Shown: piece by piece, positions 32,883 through 44,198 of the stretch | Layout of the letters: each line of letters opens with the position of its first letter | How positions within the stretch are numbered: position 1 is the stretch's first letter | From: Leptodontidium sp. MPI-SDFR-AT-0119 | Taxonomy: Eukaryota > Ascomycota > Leotiomycetes > Helotiales > Leptodontidiaceae | Assembly (NCBI GenBank): GCA_020726505.1 | Contig: JAHLEZ010000013.1 | Span: 248,001 to 312,000 of the forward strand | Direction of reading: 5' to 3' | Length of the DNA: 64,000 nucleotides | Made by a program: the position numbers and the translations under genes | Notes under the pieces: model-generated | What the model was told of the DNA's origin: nothing | The model's database searches: none | What the model saw: the letters and a program-made list of their open reading frames with translations, nothing else

Positions 32883-33746
32883 GAGTGATGAGTGATATGG
32901 ATTTGTCGAGTTTCGAGATGCTTGGCAGAATTACTTCAGGTTAGGAACAATGATGGAGAAGACTTGGCAGAGTGATTTGAGTTGATATCTGGAGATGAGA
33001 TGTAGTCATAGACTAGCCCCGGCTGTATTCAACCTACGTCTCAAATAGGAAGCTCCGAAGTCTTACGTATTTTGCGGCACAGGAGATAAGAATTACGGGG
33101 TTAGTTTCTATCAAGGTTGGCAACAGTCAATAATGCAGCTTACTGAGCTCCTAAGGTATCTGTTTATCACAATCAGCCTCATGCGTTGATTGGCCAACTA
33201 AATGTTGCTCGATCACCAGGAACAAGGGCATCGATGGGCAACTCACTCGACCTAAGAAATGATGCTCGACCACCGGAGGTACCCGACAGATTGCCCAACT
33301 TTACGAATGTTGCTTGACCACCAGAAATAAACTCATCGATCCGCAAAGTTGTTCGACCTTAGGGAGTTTCAGTGCAGGTCACTGGCTGCCCCCGATTCTC
33401 CTCGGCAAGCGATATTCGAGATTTTGGAGTTTTCATGATCACCTTTCGAAAGTAAACAATGCTGCGATGTGCAACAAAAAATTTACAGGCACGTGCCAGC
33501 ATGATGAAGACCTTCTGTTCACTTTTGAGCTTCAGGCAACCTGGAAGCTCAGGTCTGGAAGGATCTCGACTGATCATTTTTGATATGTGCGAGTCACAGA
33601 GTTCGGCAGAAATTCGATTCCTCAATTACTTGGTACATGACTACCTAACTGGTGCGATTTTATAACAAGGCCAGATACAAATGAAATTGACTATATACTC
33701 TAGGTACCAGAAACGCCAATGATCCCGCCATTCTCAGAATATGAAA
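32883..33746. other. Intergenic with degenerate tandem repeat
   Basis: Promoter side of the hydrolase and 3' flank of the transporter; contains the minisatellite listed separately. No gene seen. Confidence 0.5.
33201..33364. repeat. Degenerate tandem repeat, three units of about 48-59 bp
   Basis: Units start at 33201, 33258 and 33306 with the shared opening AATGTTGCTYGAYCACCRG. Later in each unit come weaker shared words (CATCGAT, CAACT or CAAAG, CGACCT). Unit lengths differ, which indicates an old, diverged minisatellite. Confidence 0.7.
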
Positions 33747-35591
33747 CTACACTGTGCGCTGCACTTCTGGAGCAACAGCAACCTCCGCATGGTCAGAAGA
33801 ATGATCCCCCTCGCTGGACTTATCCTTCTCTGCATTGCCACCAGCACCATTCAAATGATCTCTGAAATGCGTCTTCGGTACATACCCCTCACTCTTCCAA
33901 GCAAAGTCCAATTTCTCATACATCTCATCAATCTCCTCCAGACTAAGACCCTTCGTCTCGTAAATCATGCCCCAAACGAAGAACGCGCAAACCAAACAAC
34001 AGCCACCCCACAGGAAGAAAATCTTGGCCTGAAGATTGGCATTTCCTTTTCCAGGATTGACGAGATACGGTGTCGAGTAGGCGATTGCCCAGTTCAAGAG
34101 CCAGTTGCTTGCTGTTGTCATGGAAAGGCCTTTGGCACGTACTCCCAAGGGGAAGATCTCTCCTGTCACAACCCATGCGACTGGACCCCATGAGCAGGCG
34201 AAGAAGAATATATAGATGCATACGAATGCGACAAGAGCCTTTTGTGCTGGCATGTTGCTATCACCTGGGAAGGCGGTCCCGGCAGAAGCGACGATCATCT
34301 GCGAGACGAACATGCCAATGGCACCGAAGAGGAGAAGTCTACGACGACCCCATGTTTCGACGAGATATAGACCAGGGAATGTCGATGCGACGTTGACAGC
34401 TGATGTTATCATGCTCACAACGAACGGGTTGTGGATACCTGAATTTGTGAAGAATGAAGTTCCGTACTGGTTAAATGTCAGTCATGGACCTTTGCAAGAG
34501 AACCTGCAGAAGGATTACTTGCATAGAAGATGAAATTGATCCCTGTGAGTTGCTGAAGACTTTGAAGCAAACATCCAGTGAGAAGACGTTTGCCGAGTGT
34601 GTGCCAAGTCAAGAATTGGCTGTAGCTAGATTTGCCGATCTGGAGCTCATGCTCGTAGTTTTCTTTGATTTCCGCGAGCTCGTCGATCAGGTATGGGTCG
34701 TTCACTTGGAGTCTCCGGAGTCTTGAGAGAGACTTCGCTGCTTGTTCGTCTTTTCCAACTTTGATGAGGTATCTGGGTGTCTCGGGGAGGAATAGAAGAC
34801 CCGTTCCGAGGATGATGGCCCATGCGAATTGGATCGCGATTGGGATTCTGTACGATCCCGAGTCATTTCGGTCTTTCGTCGCGTTGTCGACGACGGCTGC
34901 GATCAAAAGACCAATAGTGATTGCAAGTTGATATGCGCCAACTAGTACAGTTAGTAGAGTTGCATTCCTTTTGTGGTCGGTAACTTACCAATAGCTCCAC
35001 GAATCCACTTCGGTGCCGTTTCTGATTGATACAAAGGGACTAGAAAGTGTCAGTTGAAGGTCTTACGAGTCGGGTTTTCACTCACTCAAAGCAGAAATTA
35101 AACCAACTCCAAAGCCAGCAAAGAATCGACCGGCAACAAAGAGGGGTATGGCAACGGAAATTGTCTGAAGCACAACTCCAAAACAGAATACAACGAGCGT
35201 GGCTAGCAGTCCAAGTCTTCTGCCAATGAGGTCGGAGAGAGGAGCTGCAGCGAGAGCGCCGAAGAATGTGCCAGCTGATAGAATGGACACGATGAGTGAC
35301 GATTCTGATGCTGTGATGTCGGGAAGTCCTGTTTCGGGGTTCTTGTAGCCGGTCGAGAAGGTCCGTAGCCAATGCGGCATAGCGATAATGCCTCCAATAG
35401 TTCCAGTATCGTATCTATTTATCAATCAGCACACGGAAAAGGCCATTACTATCAAGTGCTAGAGCGTACCCAAACAATATGCCACCAAAGGCGACGAAGA
35501 GGCCAACAAAGATGGCGGTGGTCGAGGACCCGGGAGAGCCTTCGGGCTTCTTGATCCCAATGGATCGTAAATTGAACTTTTCTTTAAGCAT
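33747..35591 (-). CDS. MFS hexose transporter, high-affinity glucose-transporter type
   Basis: Sugar:proton symporter of the plasma membrane. Five exons, 35591-35470, 35414-35086, 35039-34989, 34941-34523 and 34466-33747, with introns of 55, 46, 47 and 56 bp, give 546 residues and about twelve membrane spans. Rebuilt signatures: GGILFG|YDTGTIGGI, LIGRRLGLL, ISAL|IPLYQSETAPKWIRGAI|VGAYQLAITIGLL, the PETPRYL motif, QQLTGINFIFY|YGTSFF, ETWGRRRLL and GEIFPLGVRAKG. The last intron has a GC donor (GCAAGT) rather than GT; reading through it would destroy the QQLTGINFIFYYGTSFF signature and hit a stop. Unlike the permease at 15-17 kb, the helix-1 motif YDTGTIGGI places it with glucose/hexose carriers. 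Confidence 0.93.
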
Positions 35592-36251
35592 GATGTTTTT
35601 TCAAGGTGATGATTGTCTACGGAGAAAAATATTTCCAACTGGGAGCTTCAATGTTATATACTTTTTGCTGGAGTATGGGAAAGTACCGTTACCCCATGGA
35701 GAATGACGGCTTGGCTTAAATAGCCGAGAAACAGGGGTGAACAACAGCTGTTGTACTCAAGTCGATTGTGGCGTGAGAACGGCCGGAATGAAGGAAATGG
35801 CCTCGGAGTTTTGAGAAAATGTAGCAATTGTGGGACCAATTGGTCCTGGTGCTTTGTAACATGTGTCATGCGTGCAGTTCTTCGAAAGGTTCAGTAATAA
35901 ACACAAAACAACAGCAGAGAGTGAGCTCACATGTCCCCAGACTGTGGGCCTCAGCCTGTGGCCCTTCGCAGGGAGTCACAACAGGGACGACAATAACGTG
36001 AGTTCTAGTGGCACCGGCACGGAATATCTCCTATCATATGTGAAGTAGAATAGAAGCGGCGAACTTGAGAGGAGGCGGTACGAACAGTGAGAACCCACTT
36101 GGTTTCCAAAATTACCTGGTGACACTCAACAGGCCCACATCAACAGCGTCTCTCTTAAGAGAAATACCAGAAACTCGGACCATGCGAATATTTCGCAATG
36201 CATGGAATGCTCATGACACCTGGAATTAAATGCTGTCATTACATCAACAGC
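35592..36251. other. Intergenic, no gene seen
   Basis: Upstream region of the hexose transporter gene and downstream flank of the HET pseudogene. No coding sequence continues the HET gene here. Confidence 0.5.
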
Positions 36252-38480
36252 TTAGAACCATCTCAACTTATTTGAACCTACTTCCATCGACTCGGGCCCC
36301 AGACCAAGATACCCCATGGAGGTCAAGAAAAGTCGTCGGAAAGACATCGTAGGTCCAAATGCAGAATGGAAAGCAGCAACATTCTCCTCGAGTCTATTTC
36401 TTTGCTCTGCACCTGTAGGAAACGGGTCATTTGGATCAAGGATTGCGTTTTGGGAGACGAAGTCTTGAAGCTTGAAGTGGCGTACTTGTCTGATTGACGT
36501 CAACACCTCGTCTACATTGGGCAGATTGAGAGTACCAGTCGATGAATGGTGCAAGGCTTGAAGAGTACTGAGATACCTGCGGAGTTGAGCCTCATCCAGT
36601 CTCACATTTGAGGTTATGGCTCTCGTCTCGTCGATGGCCATGATTTCTAGCGTCAGTTTGATCGCTAGTCGATTTCGAGCCTACATGCTGAATACAAGAC
36701 CCATAGTTTCAGTCGCTGGTTTAGAGTTGTGCGTGTCGGCGATTAAAGTCCTTCAAAGAACCTCACCAGGATCTTGATTCAGATCCAAGTATGACTGTCT
36801 GATCTCAACGCAGAGCTTCATACGTGGCTCTATGTCTGATGACTTGATAATATCCCACATCGAGGGGCATGCCTCGGTAACTCGGTCAAAGAGGGCACCA
36901 GTAATCCTGAGTGATCCCTTGTCAATAGTGTAATTACCTTCTGGTAGAAGTCTCTCCGGACAACATTCAAAACCACAGTCATGTCCCCGAATAGAAGTCA
37001 AAGGTATCGGAGTCAATCTTGTTGTTGTGATCTGGTACCCATGACGGTAAATTTGGAACTTGCCGACTACCTTTATCTTCAACATAAGAGAGATTTGACA
37101 GCTTAGGCAATTTCTCGAGGAGGAGAGCAGCAACCGATATGAACAAACTCTGTGTGGTTAACTCTGAGGCGTAATCTGGTTTCGGCTGCATCGCGAGACC
37201 GGGTGGTAATGCCTTCTGAGCAATGCCAAATACTCCAAATATCTCATCTCTCGCTTCAGTTGCCAAATACGGTCTTGCATCTAGTAGCAAGCATTGGAGA
37301 TATTCATAGAATCTCTTTTCCTGCATGTACTTCTGAGACAGAATTCTAGCTGTTTGCAACTGTAGTCGAAGTTGTGGGTTGAGGAGTTTCCCCAGCTGCA
37401 GTTTCTCTGTCAAGAGCAACTTTCAGGCGATCTAGGATGACGGAAATCCTAACGGTTTCGTCGCTAATCGCTCTTCTGAACGCTTTTGATACGTTTGGAC
37501 TAACCATCAATTGCTAGCCTAGTACTCGAAGCAGCCTGCTGAGGGTGTCGACGTTGTACCTCGGGATCATGGATTCTCCGCACAGAACAACCACTCTCGT
37601 GCAAGTGTAACTTCTTGAACAATCCACTGCACGTCTTTCAGTTAGCTTTCTCAAATGACGAATCATCAAGTCTCTTTTTTGTCATGTCCAAATGACTGTC
37701 TCATAAATGGCTTAGAAAGCAAGTGGCCGTCTTACGATGAGTGAAAACCATCTTCTCCATCTGCAGAGGCTCATGTGATTTTCCCAACAGAGAACCCAAT
37801 CCCCTGAAGGCGGCTGTAGTTCCAGAAACTCAAGTAGCTTATAGCTAAAAGGCGTTGTTTCATCAAATCCTCGACTTCAAATTCCTAGATGTAGAGACCT
37901 ATCCCAGCGAGGAATTCGTTGTTCAGCCAAAGGAAATCTTCAAGATCGGAGGTGTCAGAGCCGAGCCAGACTATGGCTTGCGATGCTCTCGAATATATTT
38001 CGCTTATCAAAGCAACTTGAATTCCTTTCTCGTCAGAATTCGACTGATCGATACACACAGCGTCAATCCACACCGATTTATCGATATTGCCAGATGTTGC
38101 TAACTGCCCTAGTGCGTCCCGGGGATTCTCGGTGACAGTTAATAGGTTTCCAGTTATGCTGGTAGCTCCTGGTGTGTTTTCTTGCCCATCTGGTACATGT
38201 CCGAGTATAACTTGGGAGGGCTCTTCTGCAGATATTTGAGGCTCCTCATCTTCGGTGCATTCAATGGATGGATGAGTAAAGTGCCTTTCCCCAAGTATAA
38301 GACAGAGCAAGATACTCTGGACAGTTGTCAAGATGAAAGTTGCACAAGGTGAGCCCGAAACGCAGCCCTTGGGTCATGGGTGCGCCATTGCTTCGTAAGC
38401 CTAGCAGCCTCAACAGCCGGAATGATCTTGGGGAAGCTAGAGGCGTAAAGGTCGTCCATAGTCGGCATCGGTAGGTAATC
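36252..38480 (-). pseudogene. HET-domain (heterokaryon incompatibility) pseudogene
   Basis: HET domain proteins trigger cell death when incompatible hyphae fuse. The pieces lie in order on the - strand but in shifting frames. First comes RSFRLLRLL with NCPEYLALSYTWG (about 38450-38295). After a one-base shift follows SVWIDAVCIDQS and EIYSRASQAIVWLGSD (38290-37885). A stretch ending WFSLI is followed by a plausible 109-bp intron (37627-37735), then WIVQEVTLA. A second shift leads to RVVVLCGES and a stop near 37515. Then comes EARDEIFGVFG ... LPSWVPDHN (37419-36980), and another frame change to the C-terminal pieces ending GYLGLGPESM at about 36270. At least two frameshifts and one in-frame stop cannot be removed by introns, and the usual C-terminus after GYLGLGP is missing. 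No intact start codon was found in the first frame. Confidence 0.8.
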
Positions 38481-39014
38481 TAAATGCTTTGACTGCCTTC
38501 GAACGCGATGTTGTCTCAATATAGTTGGTGGTGGAGATGGTGCTTGAGAGCCGGTGAAGAGCTATGAGAATGGGGGGCCCGTGGGCACAAAACCAGCCTC
38601 CGATTCTTACCCTGCCAAGTACTGTACCTATCTGTACGATGCCGTGAGGTTGTCTCACGAAAATTGTGACGCTAATCTCGTGCTTTATGTTCATCCGGCT
38701 ATCAGCATCTTGAGGTAGAAAAGGAGTTGACGATACAGTCAATCTTCAGCTCGTTCGTGCGGATCTGGGATACGATCAGTAATAATCTAGTTATTGGACA
38801 GTGTACTATTTGCCTCAGCGATAACGAAGTTATCATTCAAGGAAATCGCAGGAGCCTCCCACATTACGTAGAAAAAGGAAGCCGTAGCCGTAGCACGGCA
38901 CTCGAATTATAGCAATATGAGCCTCCATAAGTAACGGCGATTTTCTGTAAAACCACGAAAGTGTGGGCAAATTCAATAGTACTTCTCATTCGTACAATTA
39001 TTTTCACAAAGAAA
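38481..39014. other. Intergenic, no gene seen
   Basis: Possible former 5' end of the HET gene without a usable start; otherwise nothing recognised. Confidence 0.4.
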
Positions 39015-39784
39015 ATGGCAACCAATAGGTTCAACGCACTTCAAGAGTTAACACCTCGTCACTTTCATATCTCAGAAAATCCTCCATTCAGTATCGGTTT
39101 CGTGACCTTCGGCCACGAGAACGAGGACATCGATGAAGATGGCCTCGAACGGTTTTTCCTGCAACAAGAAATAATTCGGAACTGTAAGCCTGGCATCTGG
39201 ACATCAAGGTCCCGAAAGCTCGAATATGTCCACGAGGATGCCGGAGACTGTGATCGAGAGGCGATCCTTTACTGGGTAGCTGAAGGAACCATCGACATAA
39301 CCCAGTCCGTCGAGGATTAGAAAGCATACGAAGAAGCGACACGACAAGCAGATGCAGATGTTCGAGACTCGCAGATAGTGCCGATTTGGGCGAGATGGAA
39401 ACGTTACGGAACATTCTTTTCAGACGCAGGATATTGCGCTGCAGTTTCTGCGGAGTATTTGACGCACGATGCTACAAGAGCTATCATGTTTGGAAGCAAG
39501 GATTCGGGTGGAGAACTGGCATTTGGCTATTACCTAGAGACACTATCTCTTAATGGGGTTGAAATGGGGATACCTGAAGACCGAGAGAGATTCACCATTG
39601 GTTGTGTGAATTGTACGTCTGTTGAACATCCTTTAGTGAGCTGGCTGACGTTGGCATTACAGTTAGCCAAGATGAGGTGGGAGGGCCGCCTCGCATCGCT
39701 GTTGCTGAAGAGAATGGCCAGGTAATTGCAGTGCGGTTCTGTTGTGGTATGGAAGATTGGAGTGCTCATAGTGAGATTCTTTAA
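39015..39784 (+). pseudogene. Unknown fungal protein gene with one in-frame TAG
   Basis: I do not recognise the family. From ATG 39015 the frame runs to a TAG at 39318-39320 and continues in the same frame without other stops to 39612. A GTACGT..TTACAG intron (39613-39662, 50 bp) then joins 39663-39784, whose end reads GGPPRIAVAEENGQVIAVRFCCG. The whole would be 239 codons. Sequence on both sides of the TAG looks equally protein-like (TIDITQSVED, then KAYEEATRQADADV). TGG to TAG is the simplest explanation, so this may be a recent nonsense mutation. An intron that removes the TAG (donor GTAGCT near 39275, acceptor at 39320) is possible but would delete conserved-looking residues. No signal peptide or membrane segment. 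Confidence 0.5.
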
Positions 39785-41579
39785 TACAGCCCATACATAA
39801 GTCTTGGCGGGGAGAGCAGGATGGAAAGTTGCATGTTGGATGTTTAGTGGTTGGCGGATGTATTGATTTTGAGTTGGAAATGGAAATTGTCTCGAGAGAA
39901 AAAATCAAGAAGTGATTCTGTGGTGATTTGGGACGGAAAGAGATTATTTTGACTTTATTTAGATATGAATGAAAGACTTCATGTCCTGAATGCATCGCTT
40001 GACGTAATCACAGATGATTCTGGGCCTTATTATTTAGAACACCGCTTCCCCATCGTAACACTGCCGACTTAGCTAGCCTCTCTAGTTAACTTTGTTTAAG
40101 CATCGTTCCTAGTGCCATCAGGTATTACGTCAAACTTTAATTTGACATAGAAGCCTGGCCTTCGTGTTGAACGATCATCGCTTGGGGTGGGAACCGGATT
40201 CGGCAGGCAGCAGCGATTTTTGGTAAATGGAACTATCACGGACTTTAGCAGATATGTCAGTTATTTCTGTCTACTTTGGAACAATCTACAAGGCAAATGA
40301 GTTAATGTAAACCACCAGCTGTTGGTCCCAGTTACAAAACGCCGAGAAAATACATACGCCCCTTTTCATTGTTGTTATTTGCCATTTTGACCACCACTGA
40401 GCCTAAAGAGCCAGACTGCATTGATCCACTGCAGCCCAAACTCACAAACTACAGACACTGGTCACTATTAGGGCCTGGTTTTGAGTGACCAGTTCCTTAT
40501 TGTCTTAGATGAATCTCCAAATCCACACTCAAGCATCCTAGCTCACCGACGGGTGCACGCGACATCTACCAGCCGCCCCATTAATGCCATGTTAAAACAT
40601 TTTGTCCCTTAGCAAACGGCCTTGAGACATGGGACAAAGACACATGCAAATATAGTTCAAGACCGAGCTATATGTGTCTGGCAAGTGACAAGTAGACTGC
40701 CTGCTCATGACTCCCGAGATGTTGATGGTGACGAGATCAGCTGTTGTATCTAGCTTATCTTGTGAATATTCTTCTAAAGGTAGAACCAGTATTCATATTA
40801 TATTATCAAGTCCTCTGTACAGCTAGTGCAAACAGCCTCATGACTGTCTGGGCCCTGGCCCATACCCGATCGAGGTATGATATTGGCAACTGAGCAATTG
40901 GCATTCACTTCTTCGGACAGCTGCGACAACTGCTTCACTTATTTGCACAGCGATTAACGATTACTAGAACCTGGGAGAGACCTCCTTACTAGCGCGTGCA
41001 AGGCTGGCTTGGAATATCTACTTAAGCTCATCTAGCCTCGACGTCGAAGGAGACCTTCTTCTTTTGCATATGTCTTTCACACTCGAGATTCTGATAAATT
41101 TCGATTCCTTTTGCTGCCTCCATCCCAATCACTACCCATTCCAACAAACAAATTTCTCGCCGAACATTTCCAAACAACAAAACAAAACCCCAATACGACA
41201 CAAAACGTGTTTGAGTAACTGTCTTCATTTAATTGGTAATCTAAGCTCTACATTCAATTTGATTATAATAAAGACTCTTTATTAATGTCTGAAGTTTTTG
41301 TTTATATTTTTATATAATTCTTTATTAACGTTTTGAGTTAACTTGTTTTTGGTTTTTGTTTTCAATAATGCCTTTCATTAAAACCTTTTAAGTACCATCA
41401 AAGGCTTTTATTAGAATATTGCATTGTTAGAACTAATAAAGGAGTTATTCTAAGAAGTTAATGCCTAAGGTCTTAATCGAAAAAGGTTATAAGCTGAGGA
41501 AATTCCCACTTAGAATGGAAATATCAATCCCATTAGATTGCTTGATTTTTACCCCTCAAACCTCTCCCTTTGCAGCAAA
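39785..41579. other. Long noncoding stretch with hairpin
   Basis: About 1.8 kb without supported genes. It holds a perfect 10-bp inverted repeat (separate entry) and an AT-rich segment near 41220-41460 just upstream of the first KH-like gene. Confidence 0.45.
40457..40493. repeat. Perfect 10-bp inverted repeat with 17-nt loop
   Basis: ACTGGTCACT at 40457-40466 is the exact reverse complement of AGTGACCAGT at 40484-40493. It could form a hairpin, or be the end of a decayed inverted-repeat element; no target duplication was found. Confidence 0.6.
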
Positions 41580-41939
41580 ATGGAAAACCAAAATGACAAG
41601 AACGATCTCTCCCGCGGCACTCCTGCTGAGCAAGCAAAGAAGCTGGTCACCGTGGCTGAGCCAAGCATCGTCAAGGAAGAAAAGAAGCTCCGCATTGCTT
41701 TACATTTGAATAATGATGATATCAAGATTTTGAAGCGCAATGGGTTTGTCAAGGGTGTCGCGCGTCGAAGCGGATGCCAGATTGACATCATTCCACCAAA
41801 GGAGGGTGATGATGAGCGTTTGGTGCATTTCACTGGCAGCAAGATTGCTGTCGCCAAGGCAAAGCGATGGGTCAAGGAGCTATTGACTACGAGTCCTTCT
41901 GCTCCAGTTGATGCTACAACATCAGCTACCACATCATAG
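41580..41939 (+). CDS. Small KH-like single-domain protein (first of a pair)
   Basis: 119 residues from ATG 41580 (MENQNDKND); an in-frame extension upstream is AT-rich leader without family features. A charged N-terminus is followed by IALHLNNDDIKILKRNGFVKGVARRSGCQIDIIPP and then RLVHFTGSKIAVAKAKRWVKELL, which has the spacing of a type I KH RNA-binding domain (helix, variable strand, GSK..V..AK...). The GXXG loop is degenerate (KRNG). It is clearly similar to the protein at 42983 in the same order of motifs. The tail is Thr/Ser/Ala-rich. RNA or single-stranded nucleic acid binding is inferred from the fold only. Intronless. Confidence 0.6.
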   Translation: MENQNDKNDLSRGTPAEQAKKLVTVAEPSIVKEEKKLRIALHLNNDDIKILKRNGFVKGVARRSGCQIDIIPPKEGDDERLVHFTGSKIAVAKAKRWVKELLTTSPSAPVDATTSATTS

Positions 41940-42982
41940 CTGAAATGTGTCCAGAGTCAAACTGCACAATACCGTCGCTAGTAATGCCGATACTAGCTAA
42001 GATTGAGGATCTGGGAACGCTCGGGTGGAGTATGGTGATTGGGATTCATAGTTTTGCTCTTTCGAATGTTGAATGGGACCACGCGGTGATTCATTGGGGT
42101 TTGAGAACCGGTGCAGATCTTGGAAAGTGCATGGTACATAGAAAATAAAGACATCAACGACAGGTATCTTTGACGGTGTATGTAATGTTCGCTGTGCTAT
42201 AATGACCATTAAGACCTATTTTTATATAAAGAATTCTTTACCAGTCAGAATCCTACTACACGTTTTTAAACATAGATTACATAACAAAGGGTACCAAGAA
42301 TGGGATAACTCATCTTGCTTTCACCATTACAATCAAGGCTGTCGTTAGTAATAACTTACCCAGAACGAAGACGTTCAGGATATCTTCAATATCAAGGTAA
42401 TGTATTATATATGAAGAGACCGTGTGACTTCAATGACTGACAAACATCTAGCCACCTGACGCTTCCAGTTGTTGAGAATTGAGACGTCATAGCGGCAGGG
42501 GAGAGCAACCCAAGTGGTTCACAGAAGTTGCTATAAGCGAGAAAAACTCTTTGAAAAATATACAGAGACTCCTCCATAGCACGACATTTTTATATGTTCA
42601 TGGTTGCTGACACGATAGGTCTAGCGACTGCATCCGTGAGACCCCTCCCCCTCTTAGAAAGACGACAGCGACACTTTCACTTGATACTCGCCAATTGGCA
42701 AAGTAACTGCCATACGACATTTCCTGCGACTTAGCGTCTGCGACATAGCTTCACCCATCGTCTGTAGCAAAATTCTCGCTTGCCGCTTGCAAGGGTAGCT
42801 CCAAAATTTCTATTTAAGATACAGATGTCTCGCCTTCGAAGCACCTTTCTCCCTTCAGTACATCGTGAACTTCGACTCAAGATCCCGAACACCATCGACC
42901 ACAGTCACTCCAACATCACTTCAAGCCTCCACAAACACAATCAACACAAACCTCAAACCAAGCACAACTCCCAACAGACAAA
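41940..42982. other. Intergenic between the two KH-like genes
   Basis: 3' region of the first and upstream region of the second KH-like gene; no further gene recognised. Confidence 0.45.
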
Positions 42983-43400
42983 ATGGGTAGAAAGAACCAT
43001 AGACCCAATCTTGGATTCGCCATCACCAATAGACCTGCTACGCTCGCGCCAAAGATGAAGGCTACAAACACCAAGCAAGAGACTGCTGTCAAGTACTCTT
43101 TGAAGGTCTCAAACAGAGATATCAAGGAGTCGGAGACCAAGAAGTGGGCCTTCATCAAGGGCATCGAGAAGCGACCCACCTGCAAGGTCCACATTTCGGG
43201 ACAGGATGGTGAGAATGCTCGTGAGATTTTCCTTGCCGGTAGCAAGGAGGTGGTCTTCAAGGCTAGAGAGAAGATTAAGAAGCTTCTGCTTGTGAGTTAT
43301 CCAATTCCTCCGCCCCCAGTCAATTGCACCAACTGACATCTCAAAGCTCTACACGATATCCTAGGGCAGACGACAATTTGTTCCCTGGTTGGCTAGTTGA
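42983..43400 (+). CDS. Small KH-like single-domain protein (second of a pair)
   Basis: Starts MGRKNHRPNLGF with a basic N-terminus (nuclear-type). The core IKGIEKRPTCKVHISG ... REIFLAGSKEVVFKAREKIKKLL aligns with the KH-like region of the 41580 protein (shared DIK, KG, C, GSK, KA and LL positions). Exon 1 ends at 43291; a 73-bp intron with GTGAGT donor and CCTAG acceptor (43292-43364) gives a short second exon ending at 43400 and 114 residues in total. Reading through the donor would instead end at 43336 with a proline-rich tail. The GXXG loop is again degenerate (KKWA). Function unknown; nucleic-acid binding is inferred from the fold. Confidence 0.6.
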
Positions 43401-44198
43401 TGGGCGATGGCAGGCAGTCCAGGGATGTGCTACTATCTTTGATATAGATGGATAAGCATGTCAGAGCTCGGGGATTAGAGGCCGTTGGGACATCATTCTG
43501 GTCATTTTCGAGTTGGTTTTATGCTTTCACTGAGTACGGCTGTACTACGAAAGGTACGTCAGCGACAGGTGAATTAATAATTGCGAAAGAAAGTCTGTAA
43601 TGACACGTATGCATGTGAAGCCTTCTAGGAGAAATTGATTCTCAAATGCATCAGATAATTACCTGAAGACCGGGTGTTGGAGATGCTTGATCCTCCCAAA
43701 GATGGTTTCCTTCTGTCGGCGAGGAAGCATAGTACTGTACAAAATCAAAGCCACTTGAAATCTTGAGAAGCTTGTACTTCTTTCCATTTTCTCCAAAATT
43801 TATGCTGGAAGAACCGCAAGGAGTTGAAAGCCAGGTAGGGTTATAGTCGGATTTCAGACAGGGCAGAACAAACATCTTGCAGCCAACTGGCTCGCACCTT
43901 CCTTGAGTTCGTAGCTGGACGATTTTCATCGAACATGTTGAAGCCGACGTAAATTTCTTTCTAGAAACATCTTCAGCATCATTTTCAACATCACCACATT
44001 AAGCAACCTCAATCACCTGCAAAGAGTATCTCTACACGTGGCGTTACGGAATCACCCCCAGTGAGCCTCTCGAAAGGCCGTACCGAGGCGTAATCATTGC
44101 AATGCTAACAACCGTCCATTAGTCCCGAACTCCCACGACCCATTCATCGAAGCAGGCCTTCAAGACCCATTTCTCGCTCGCGTTTGAAATTCGGCACG
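43401..44198. other. Intergenic, no gene seen
   Basis: Short frames only; upstream region of the SET gene. Confidence 0.45.
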
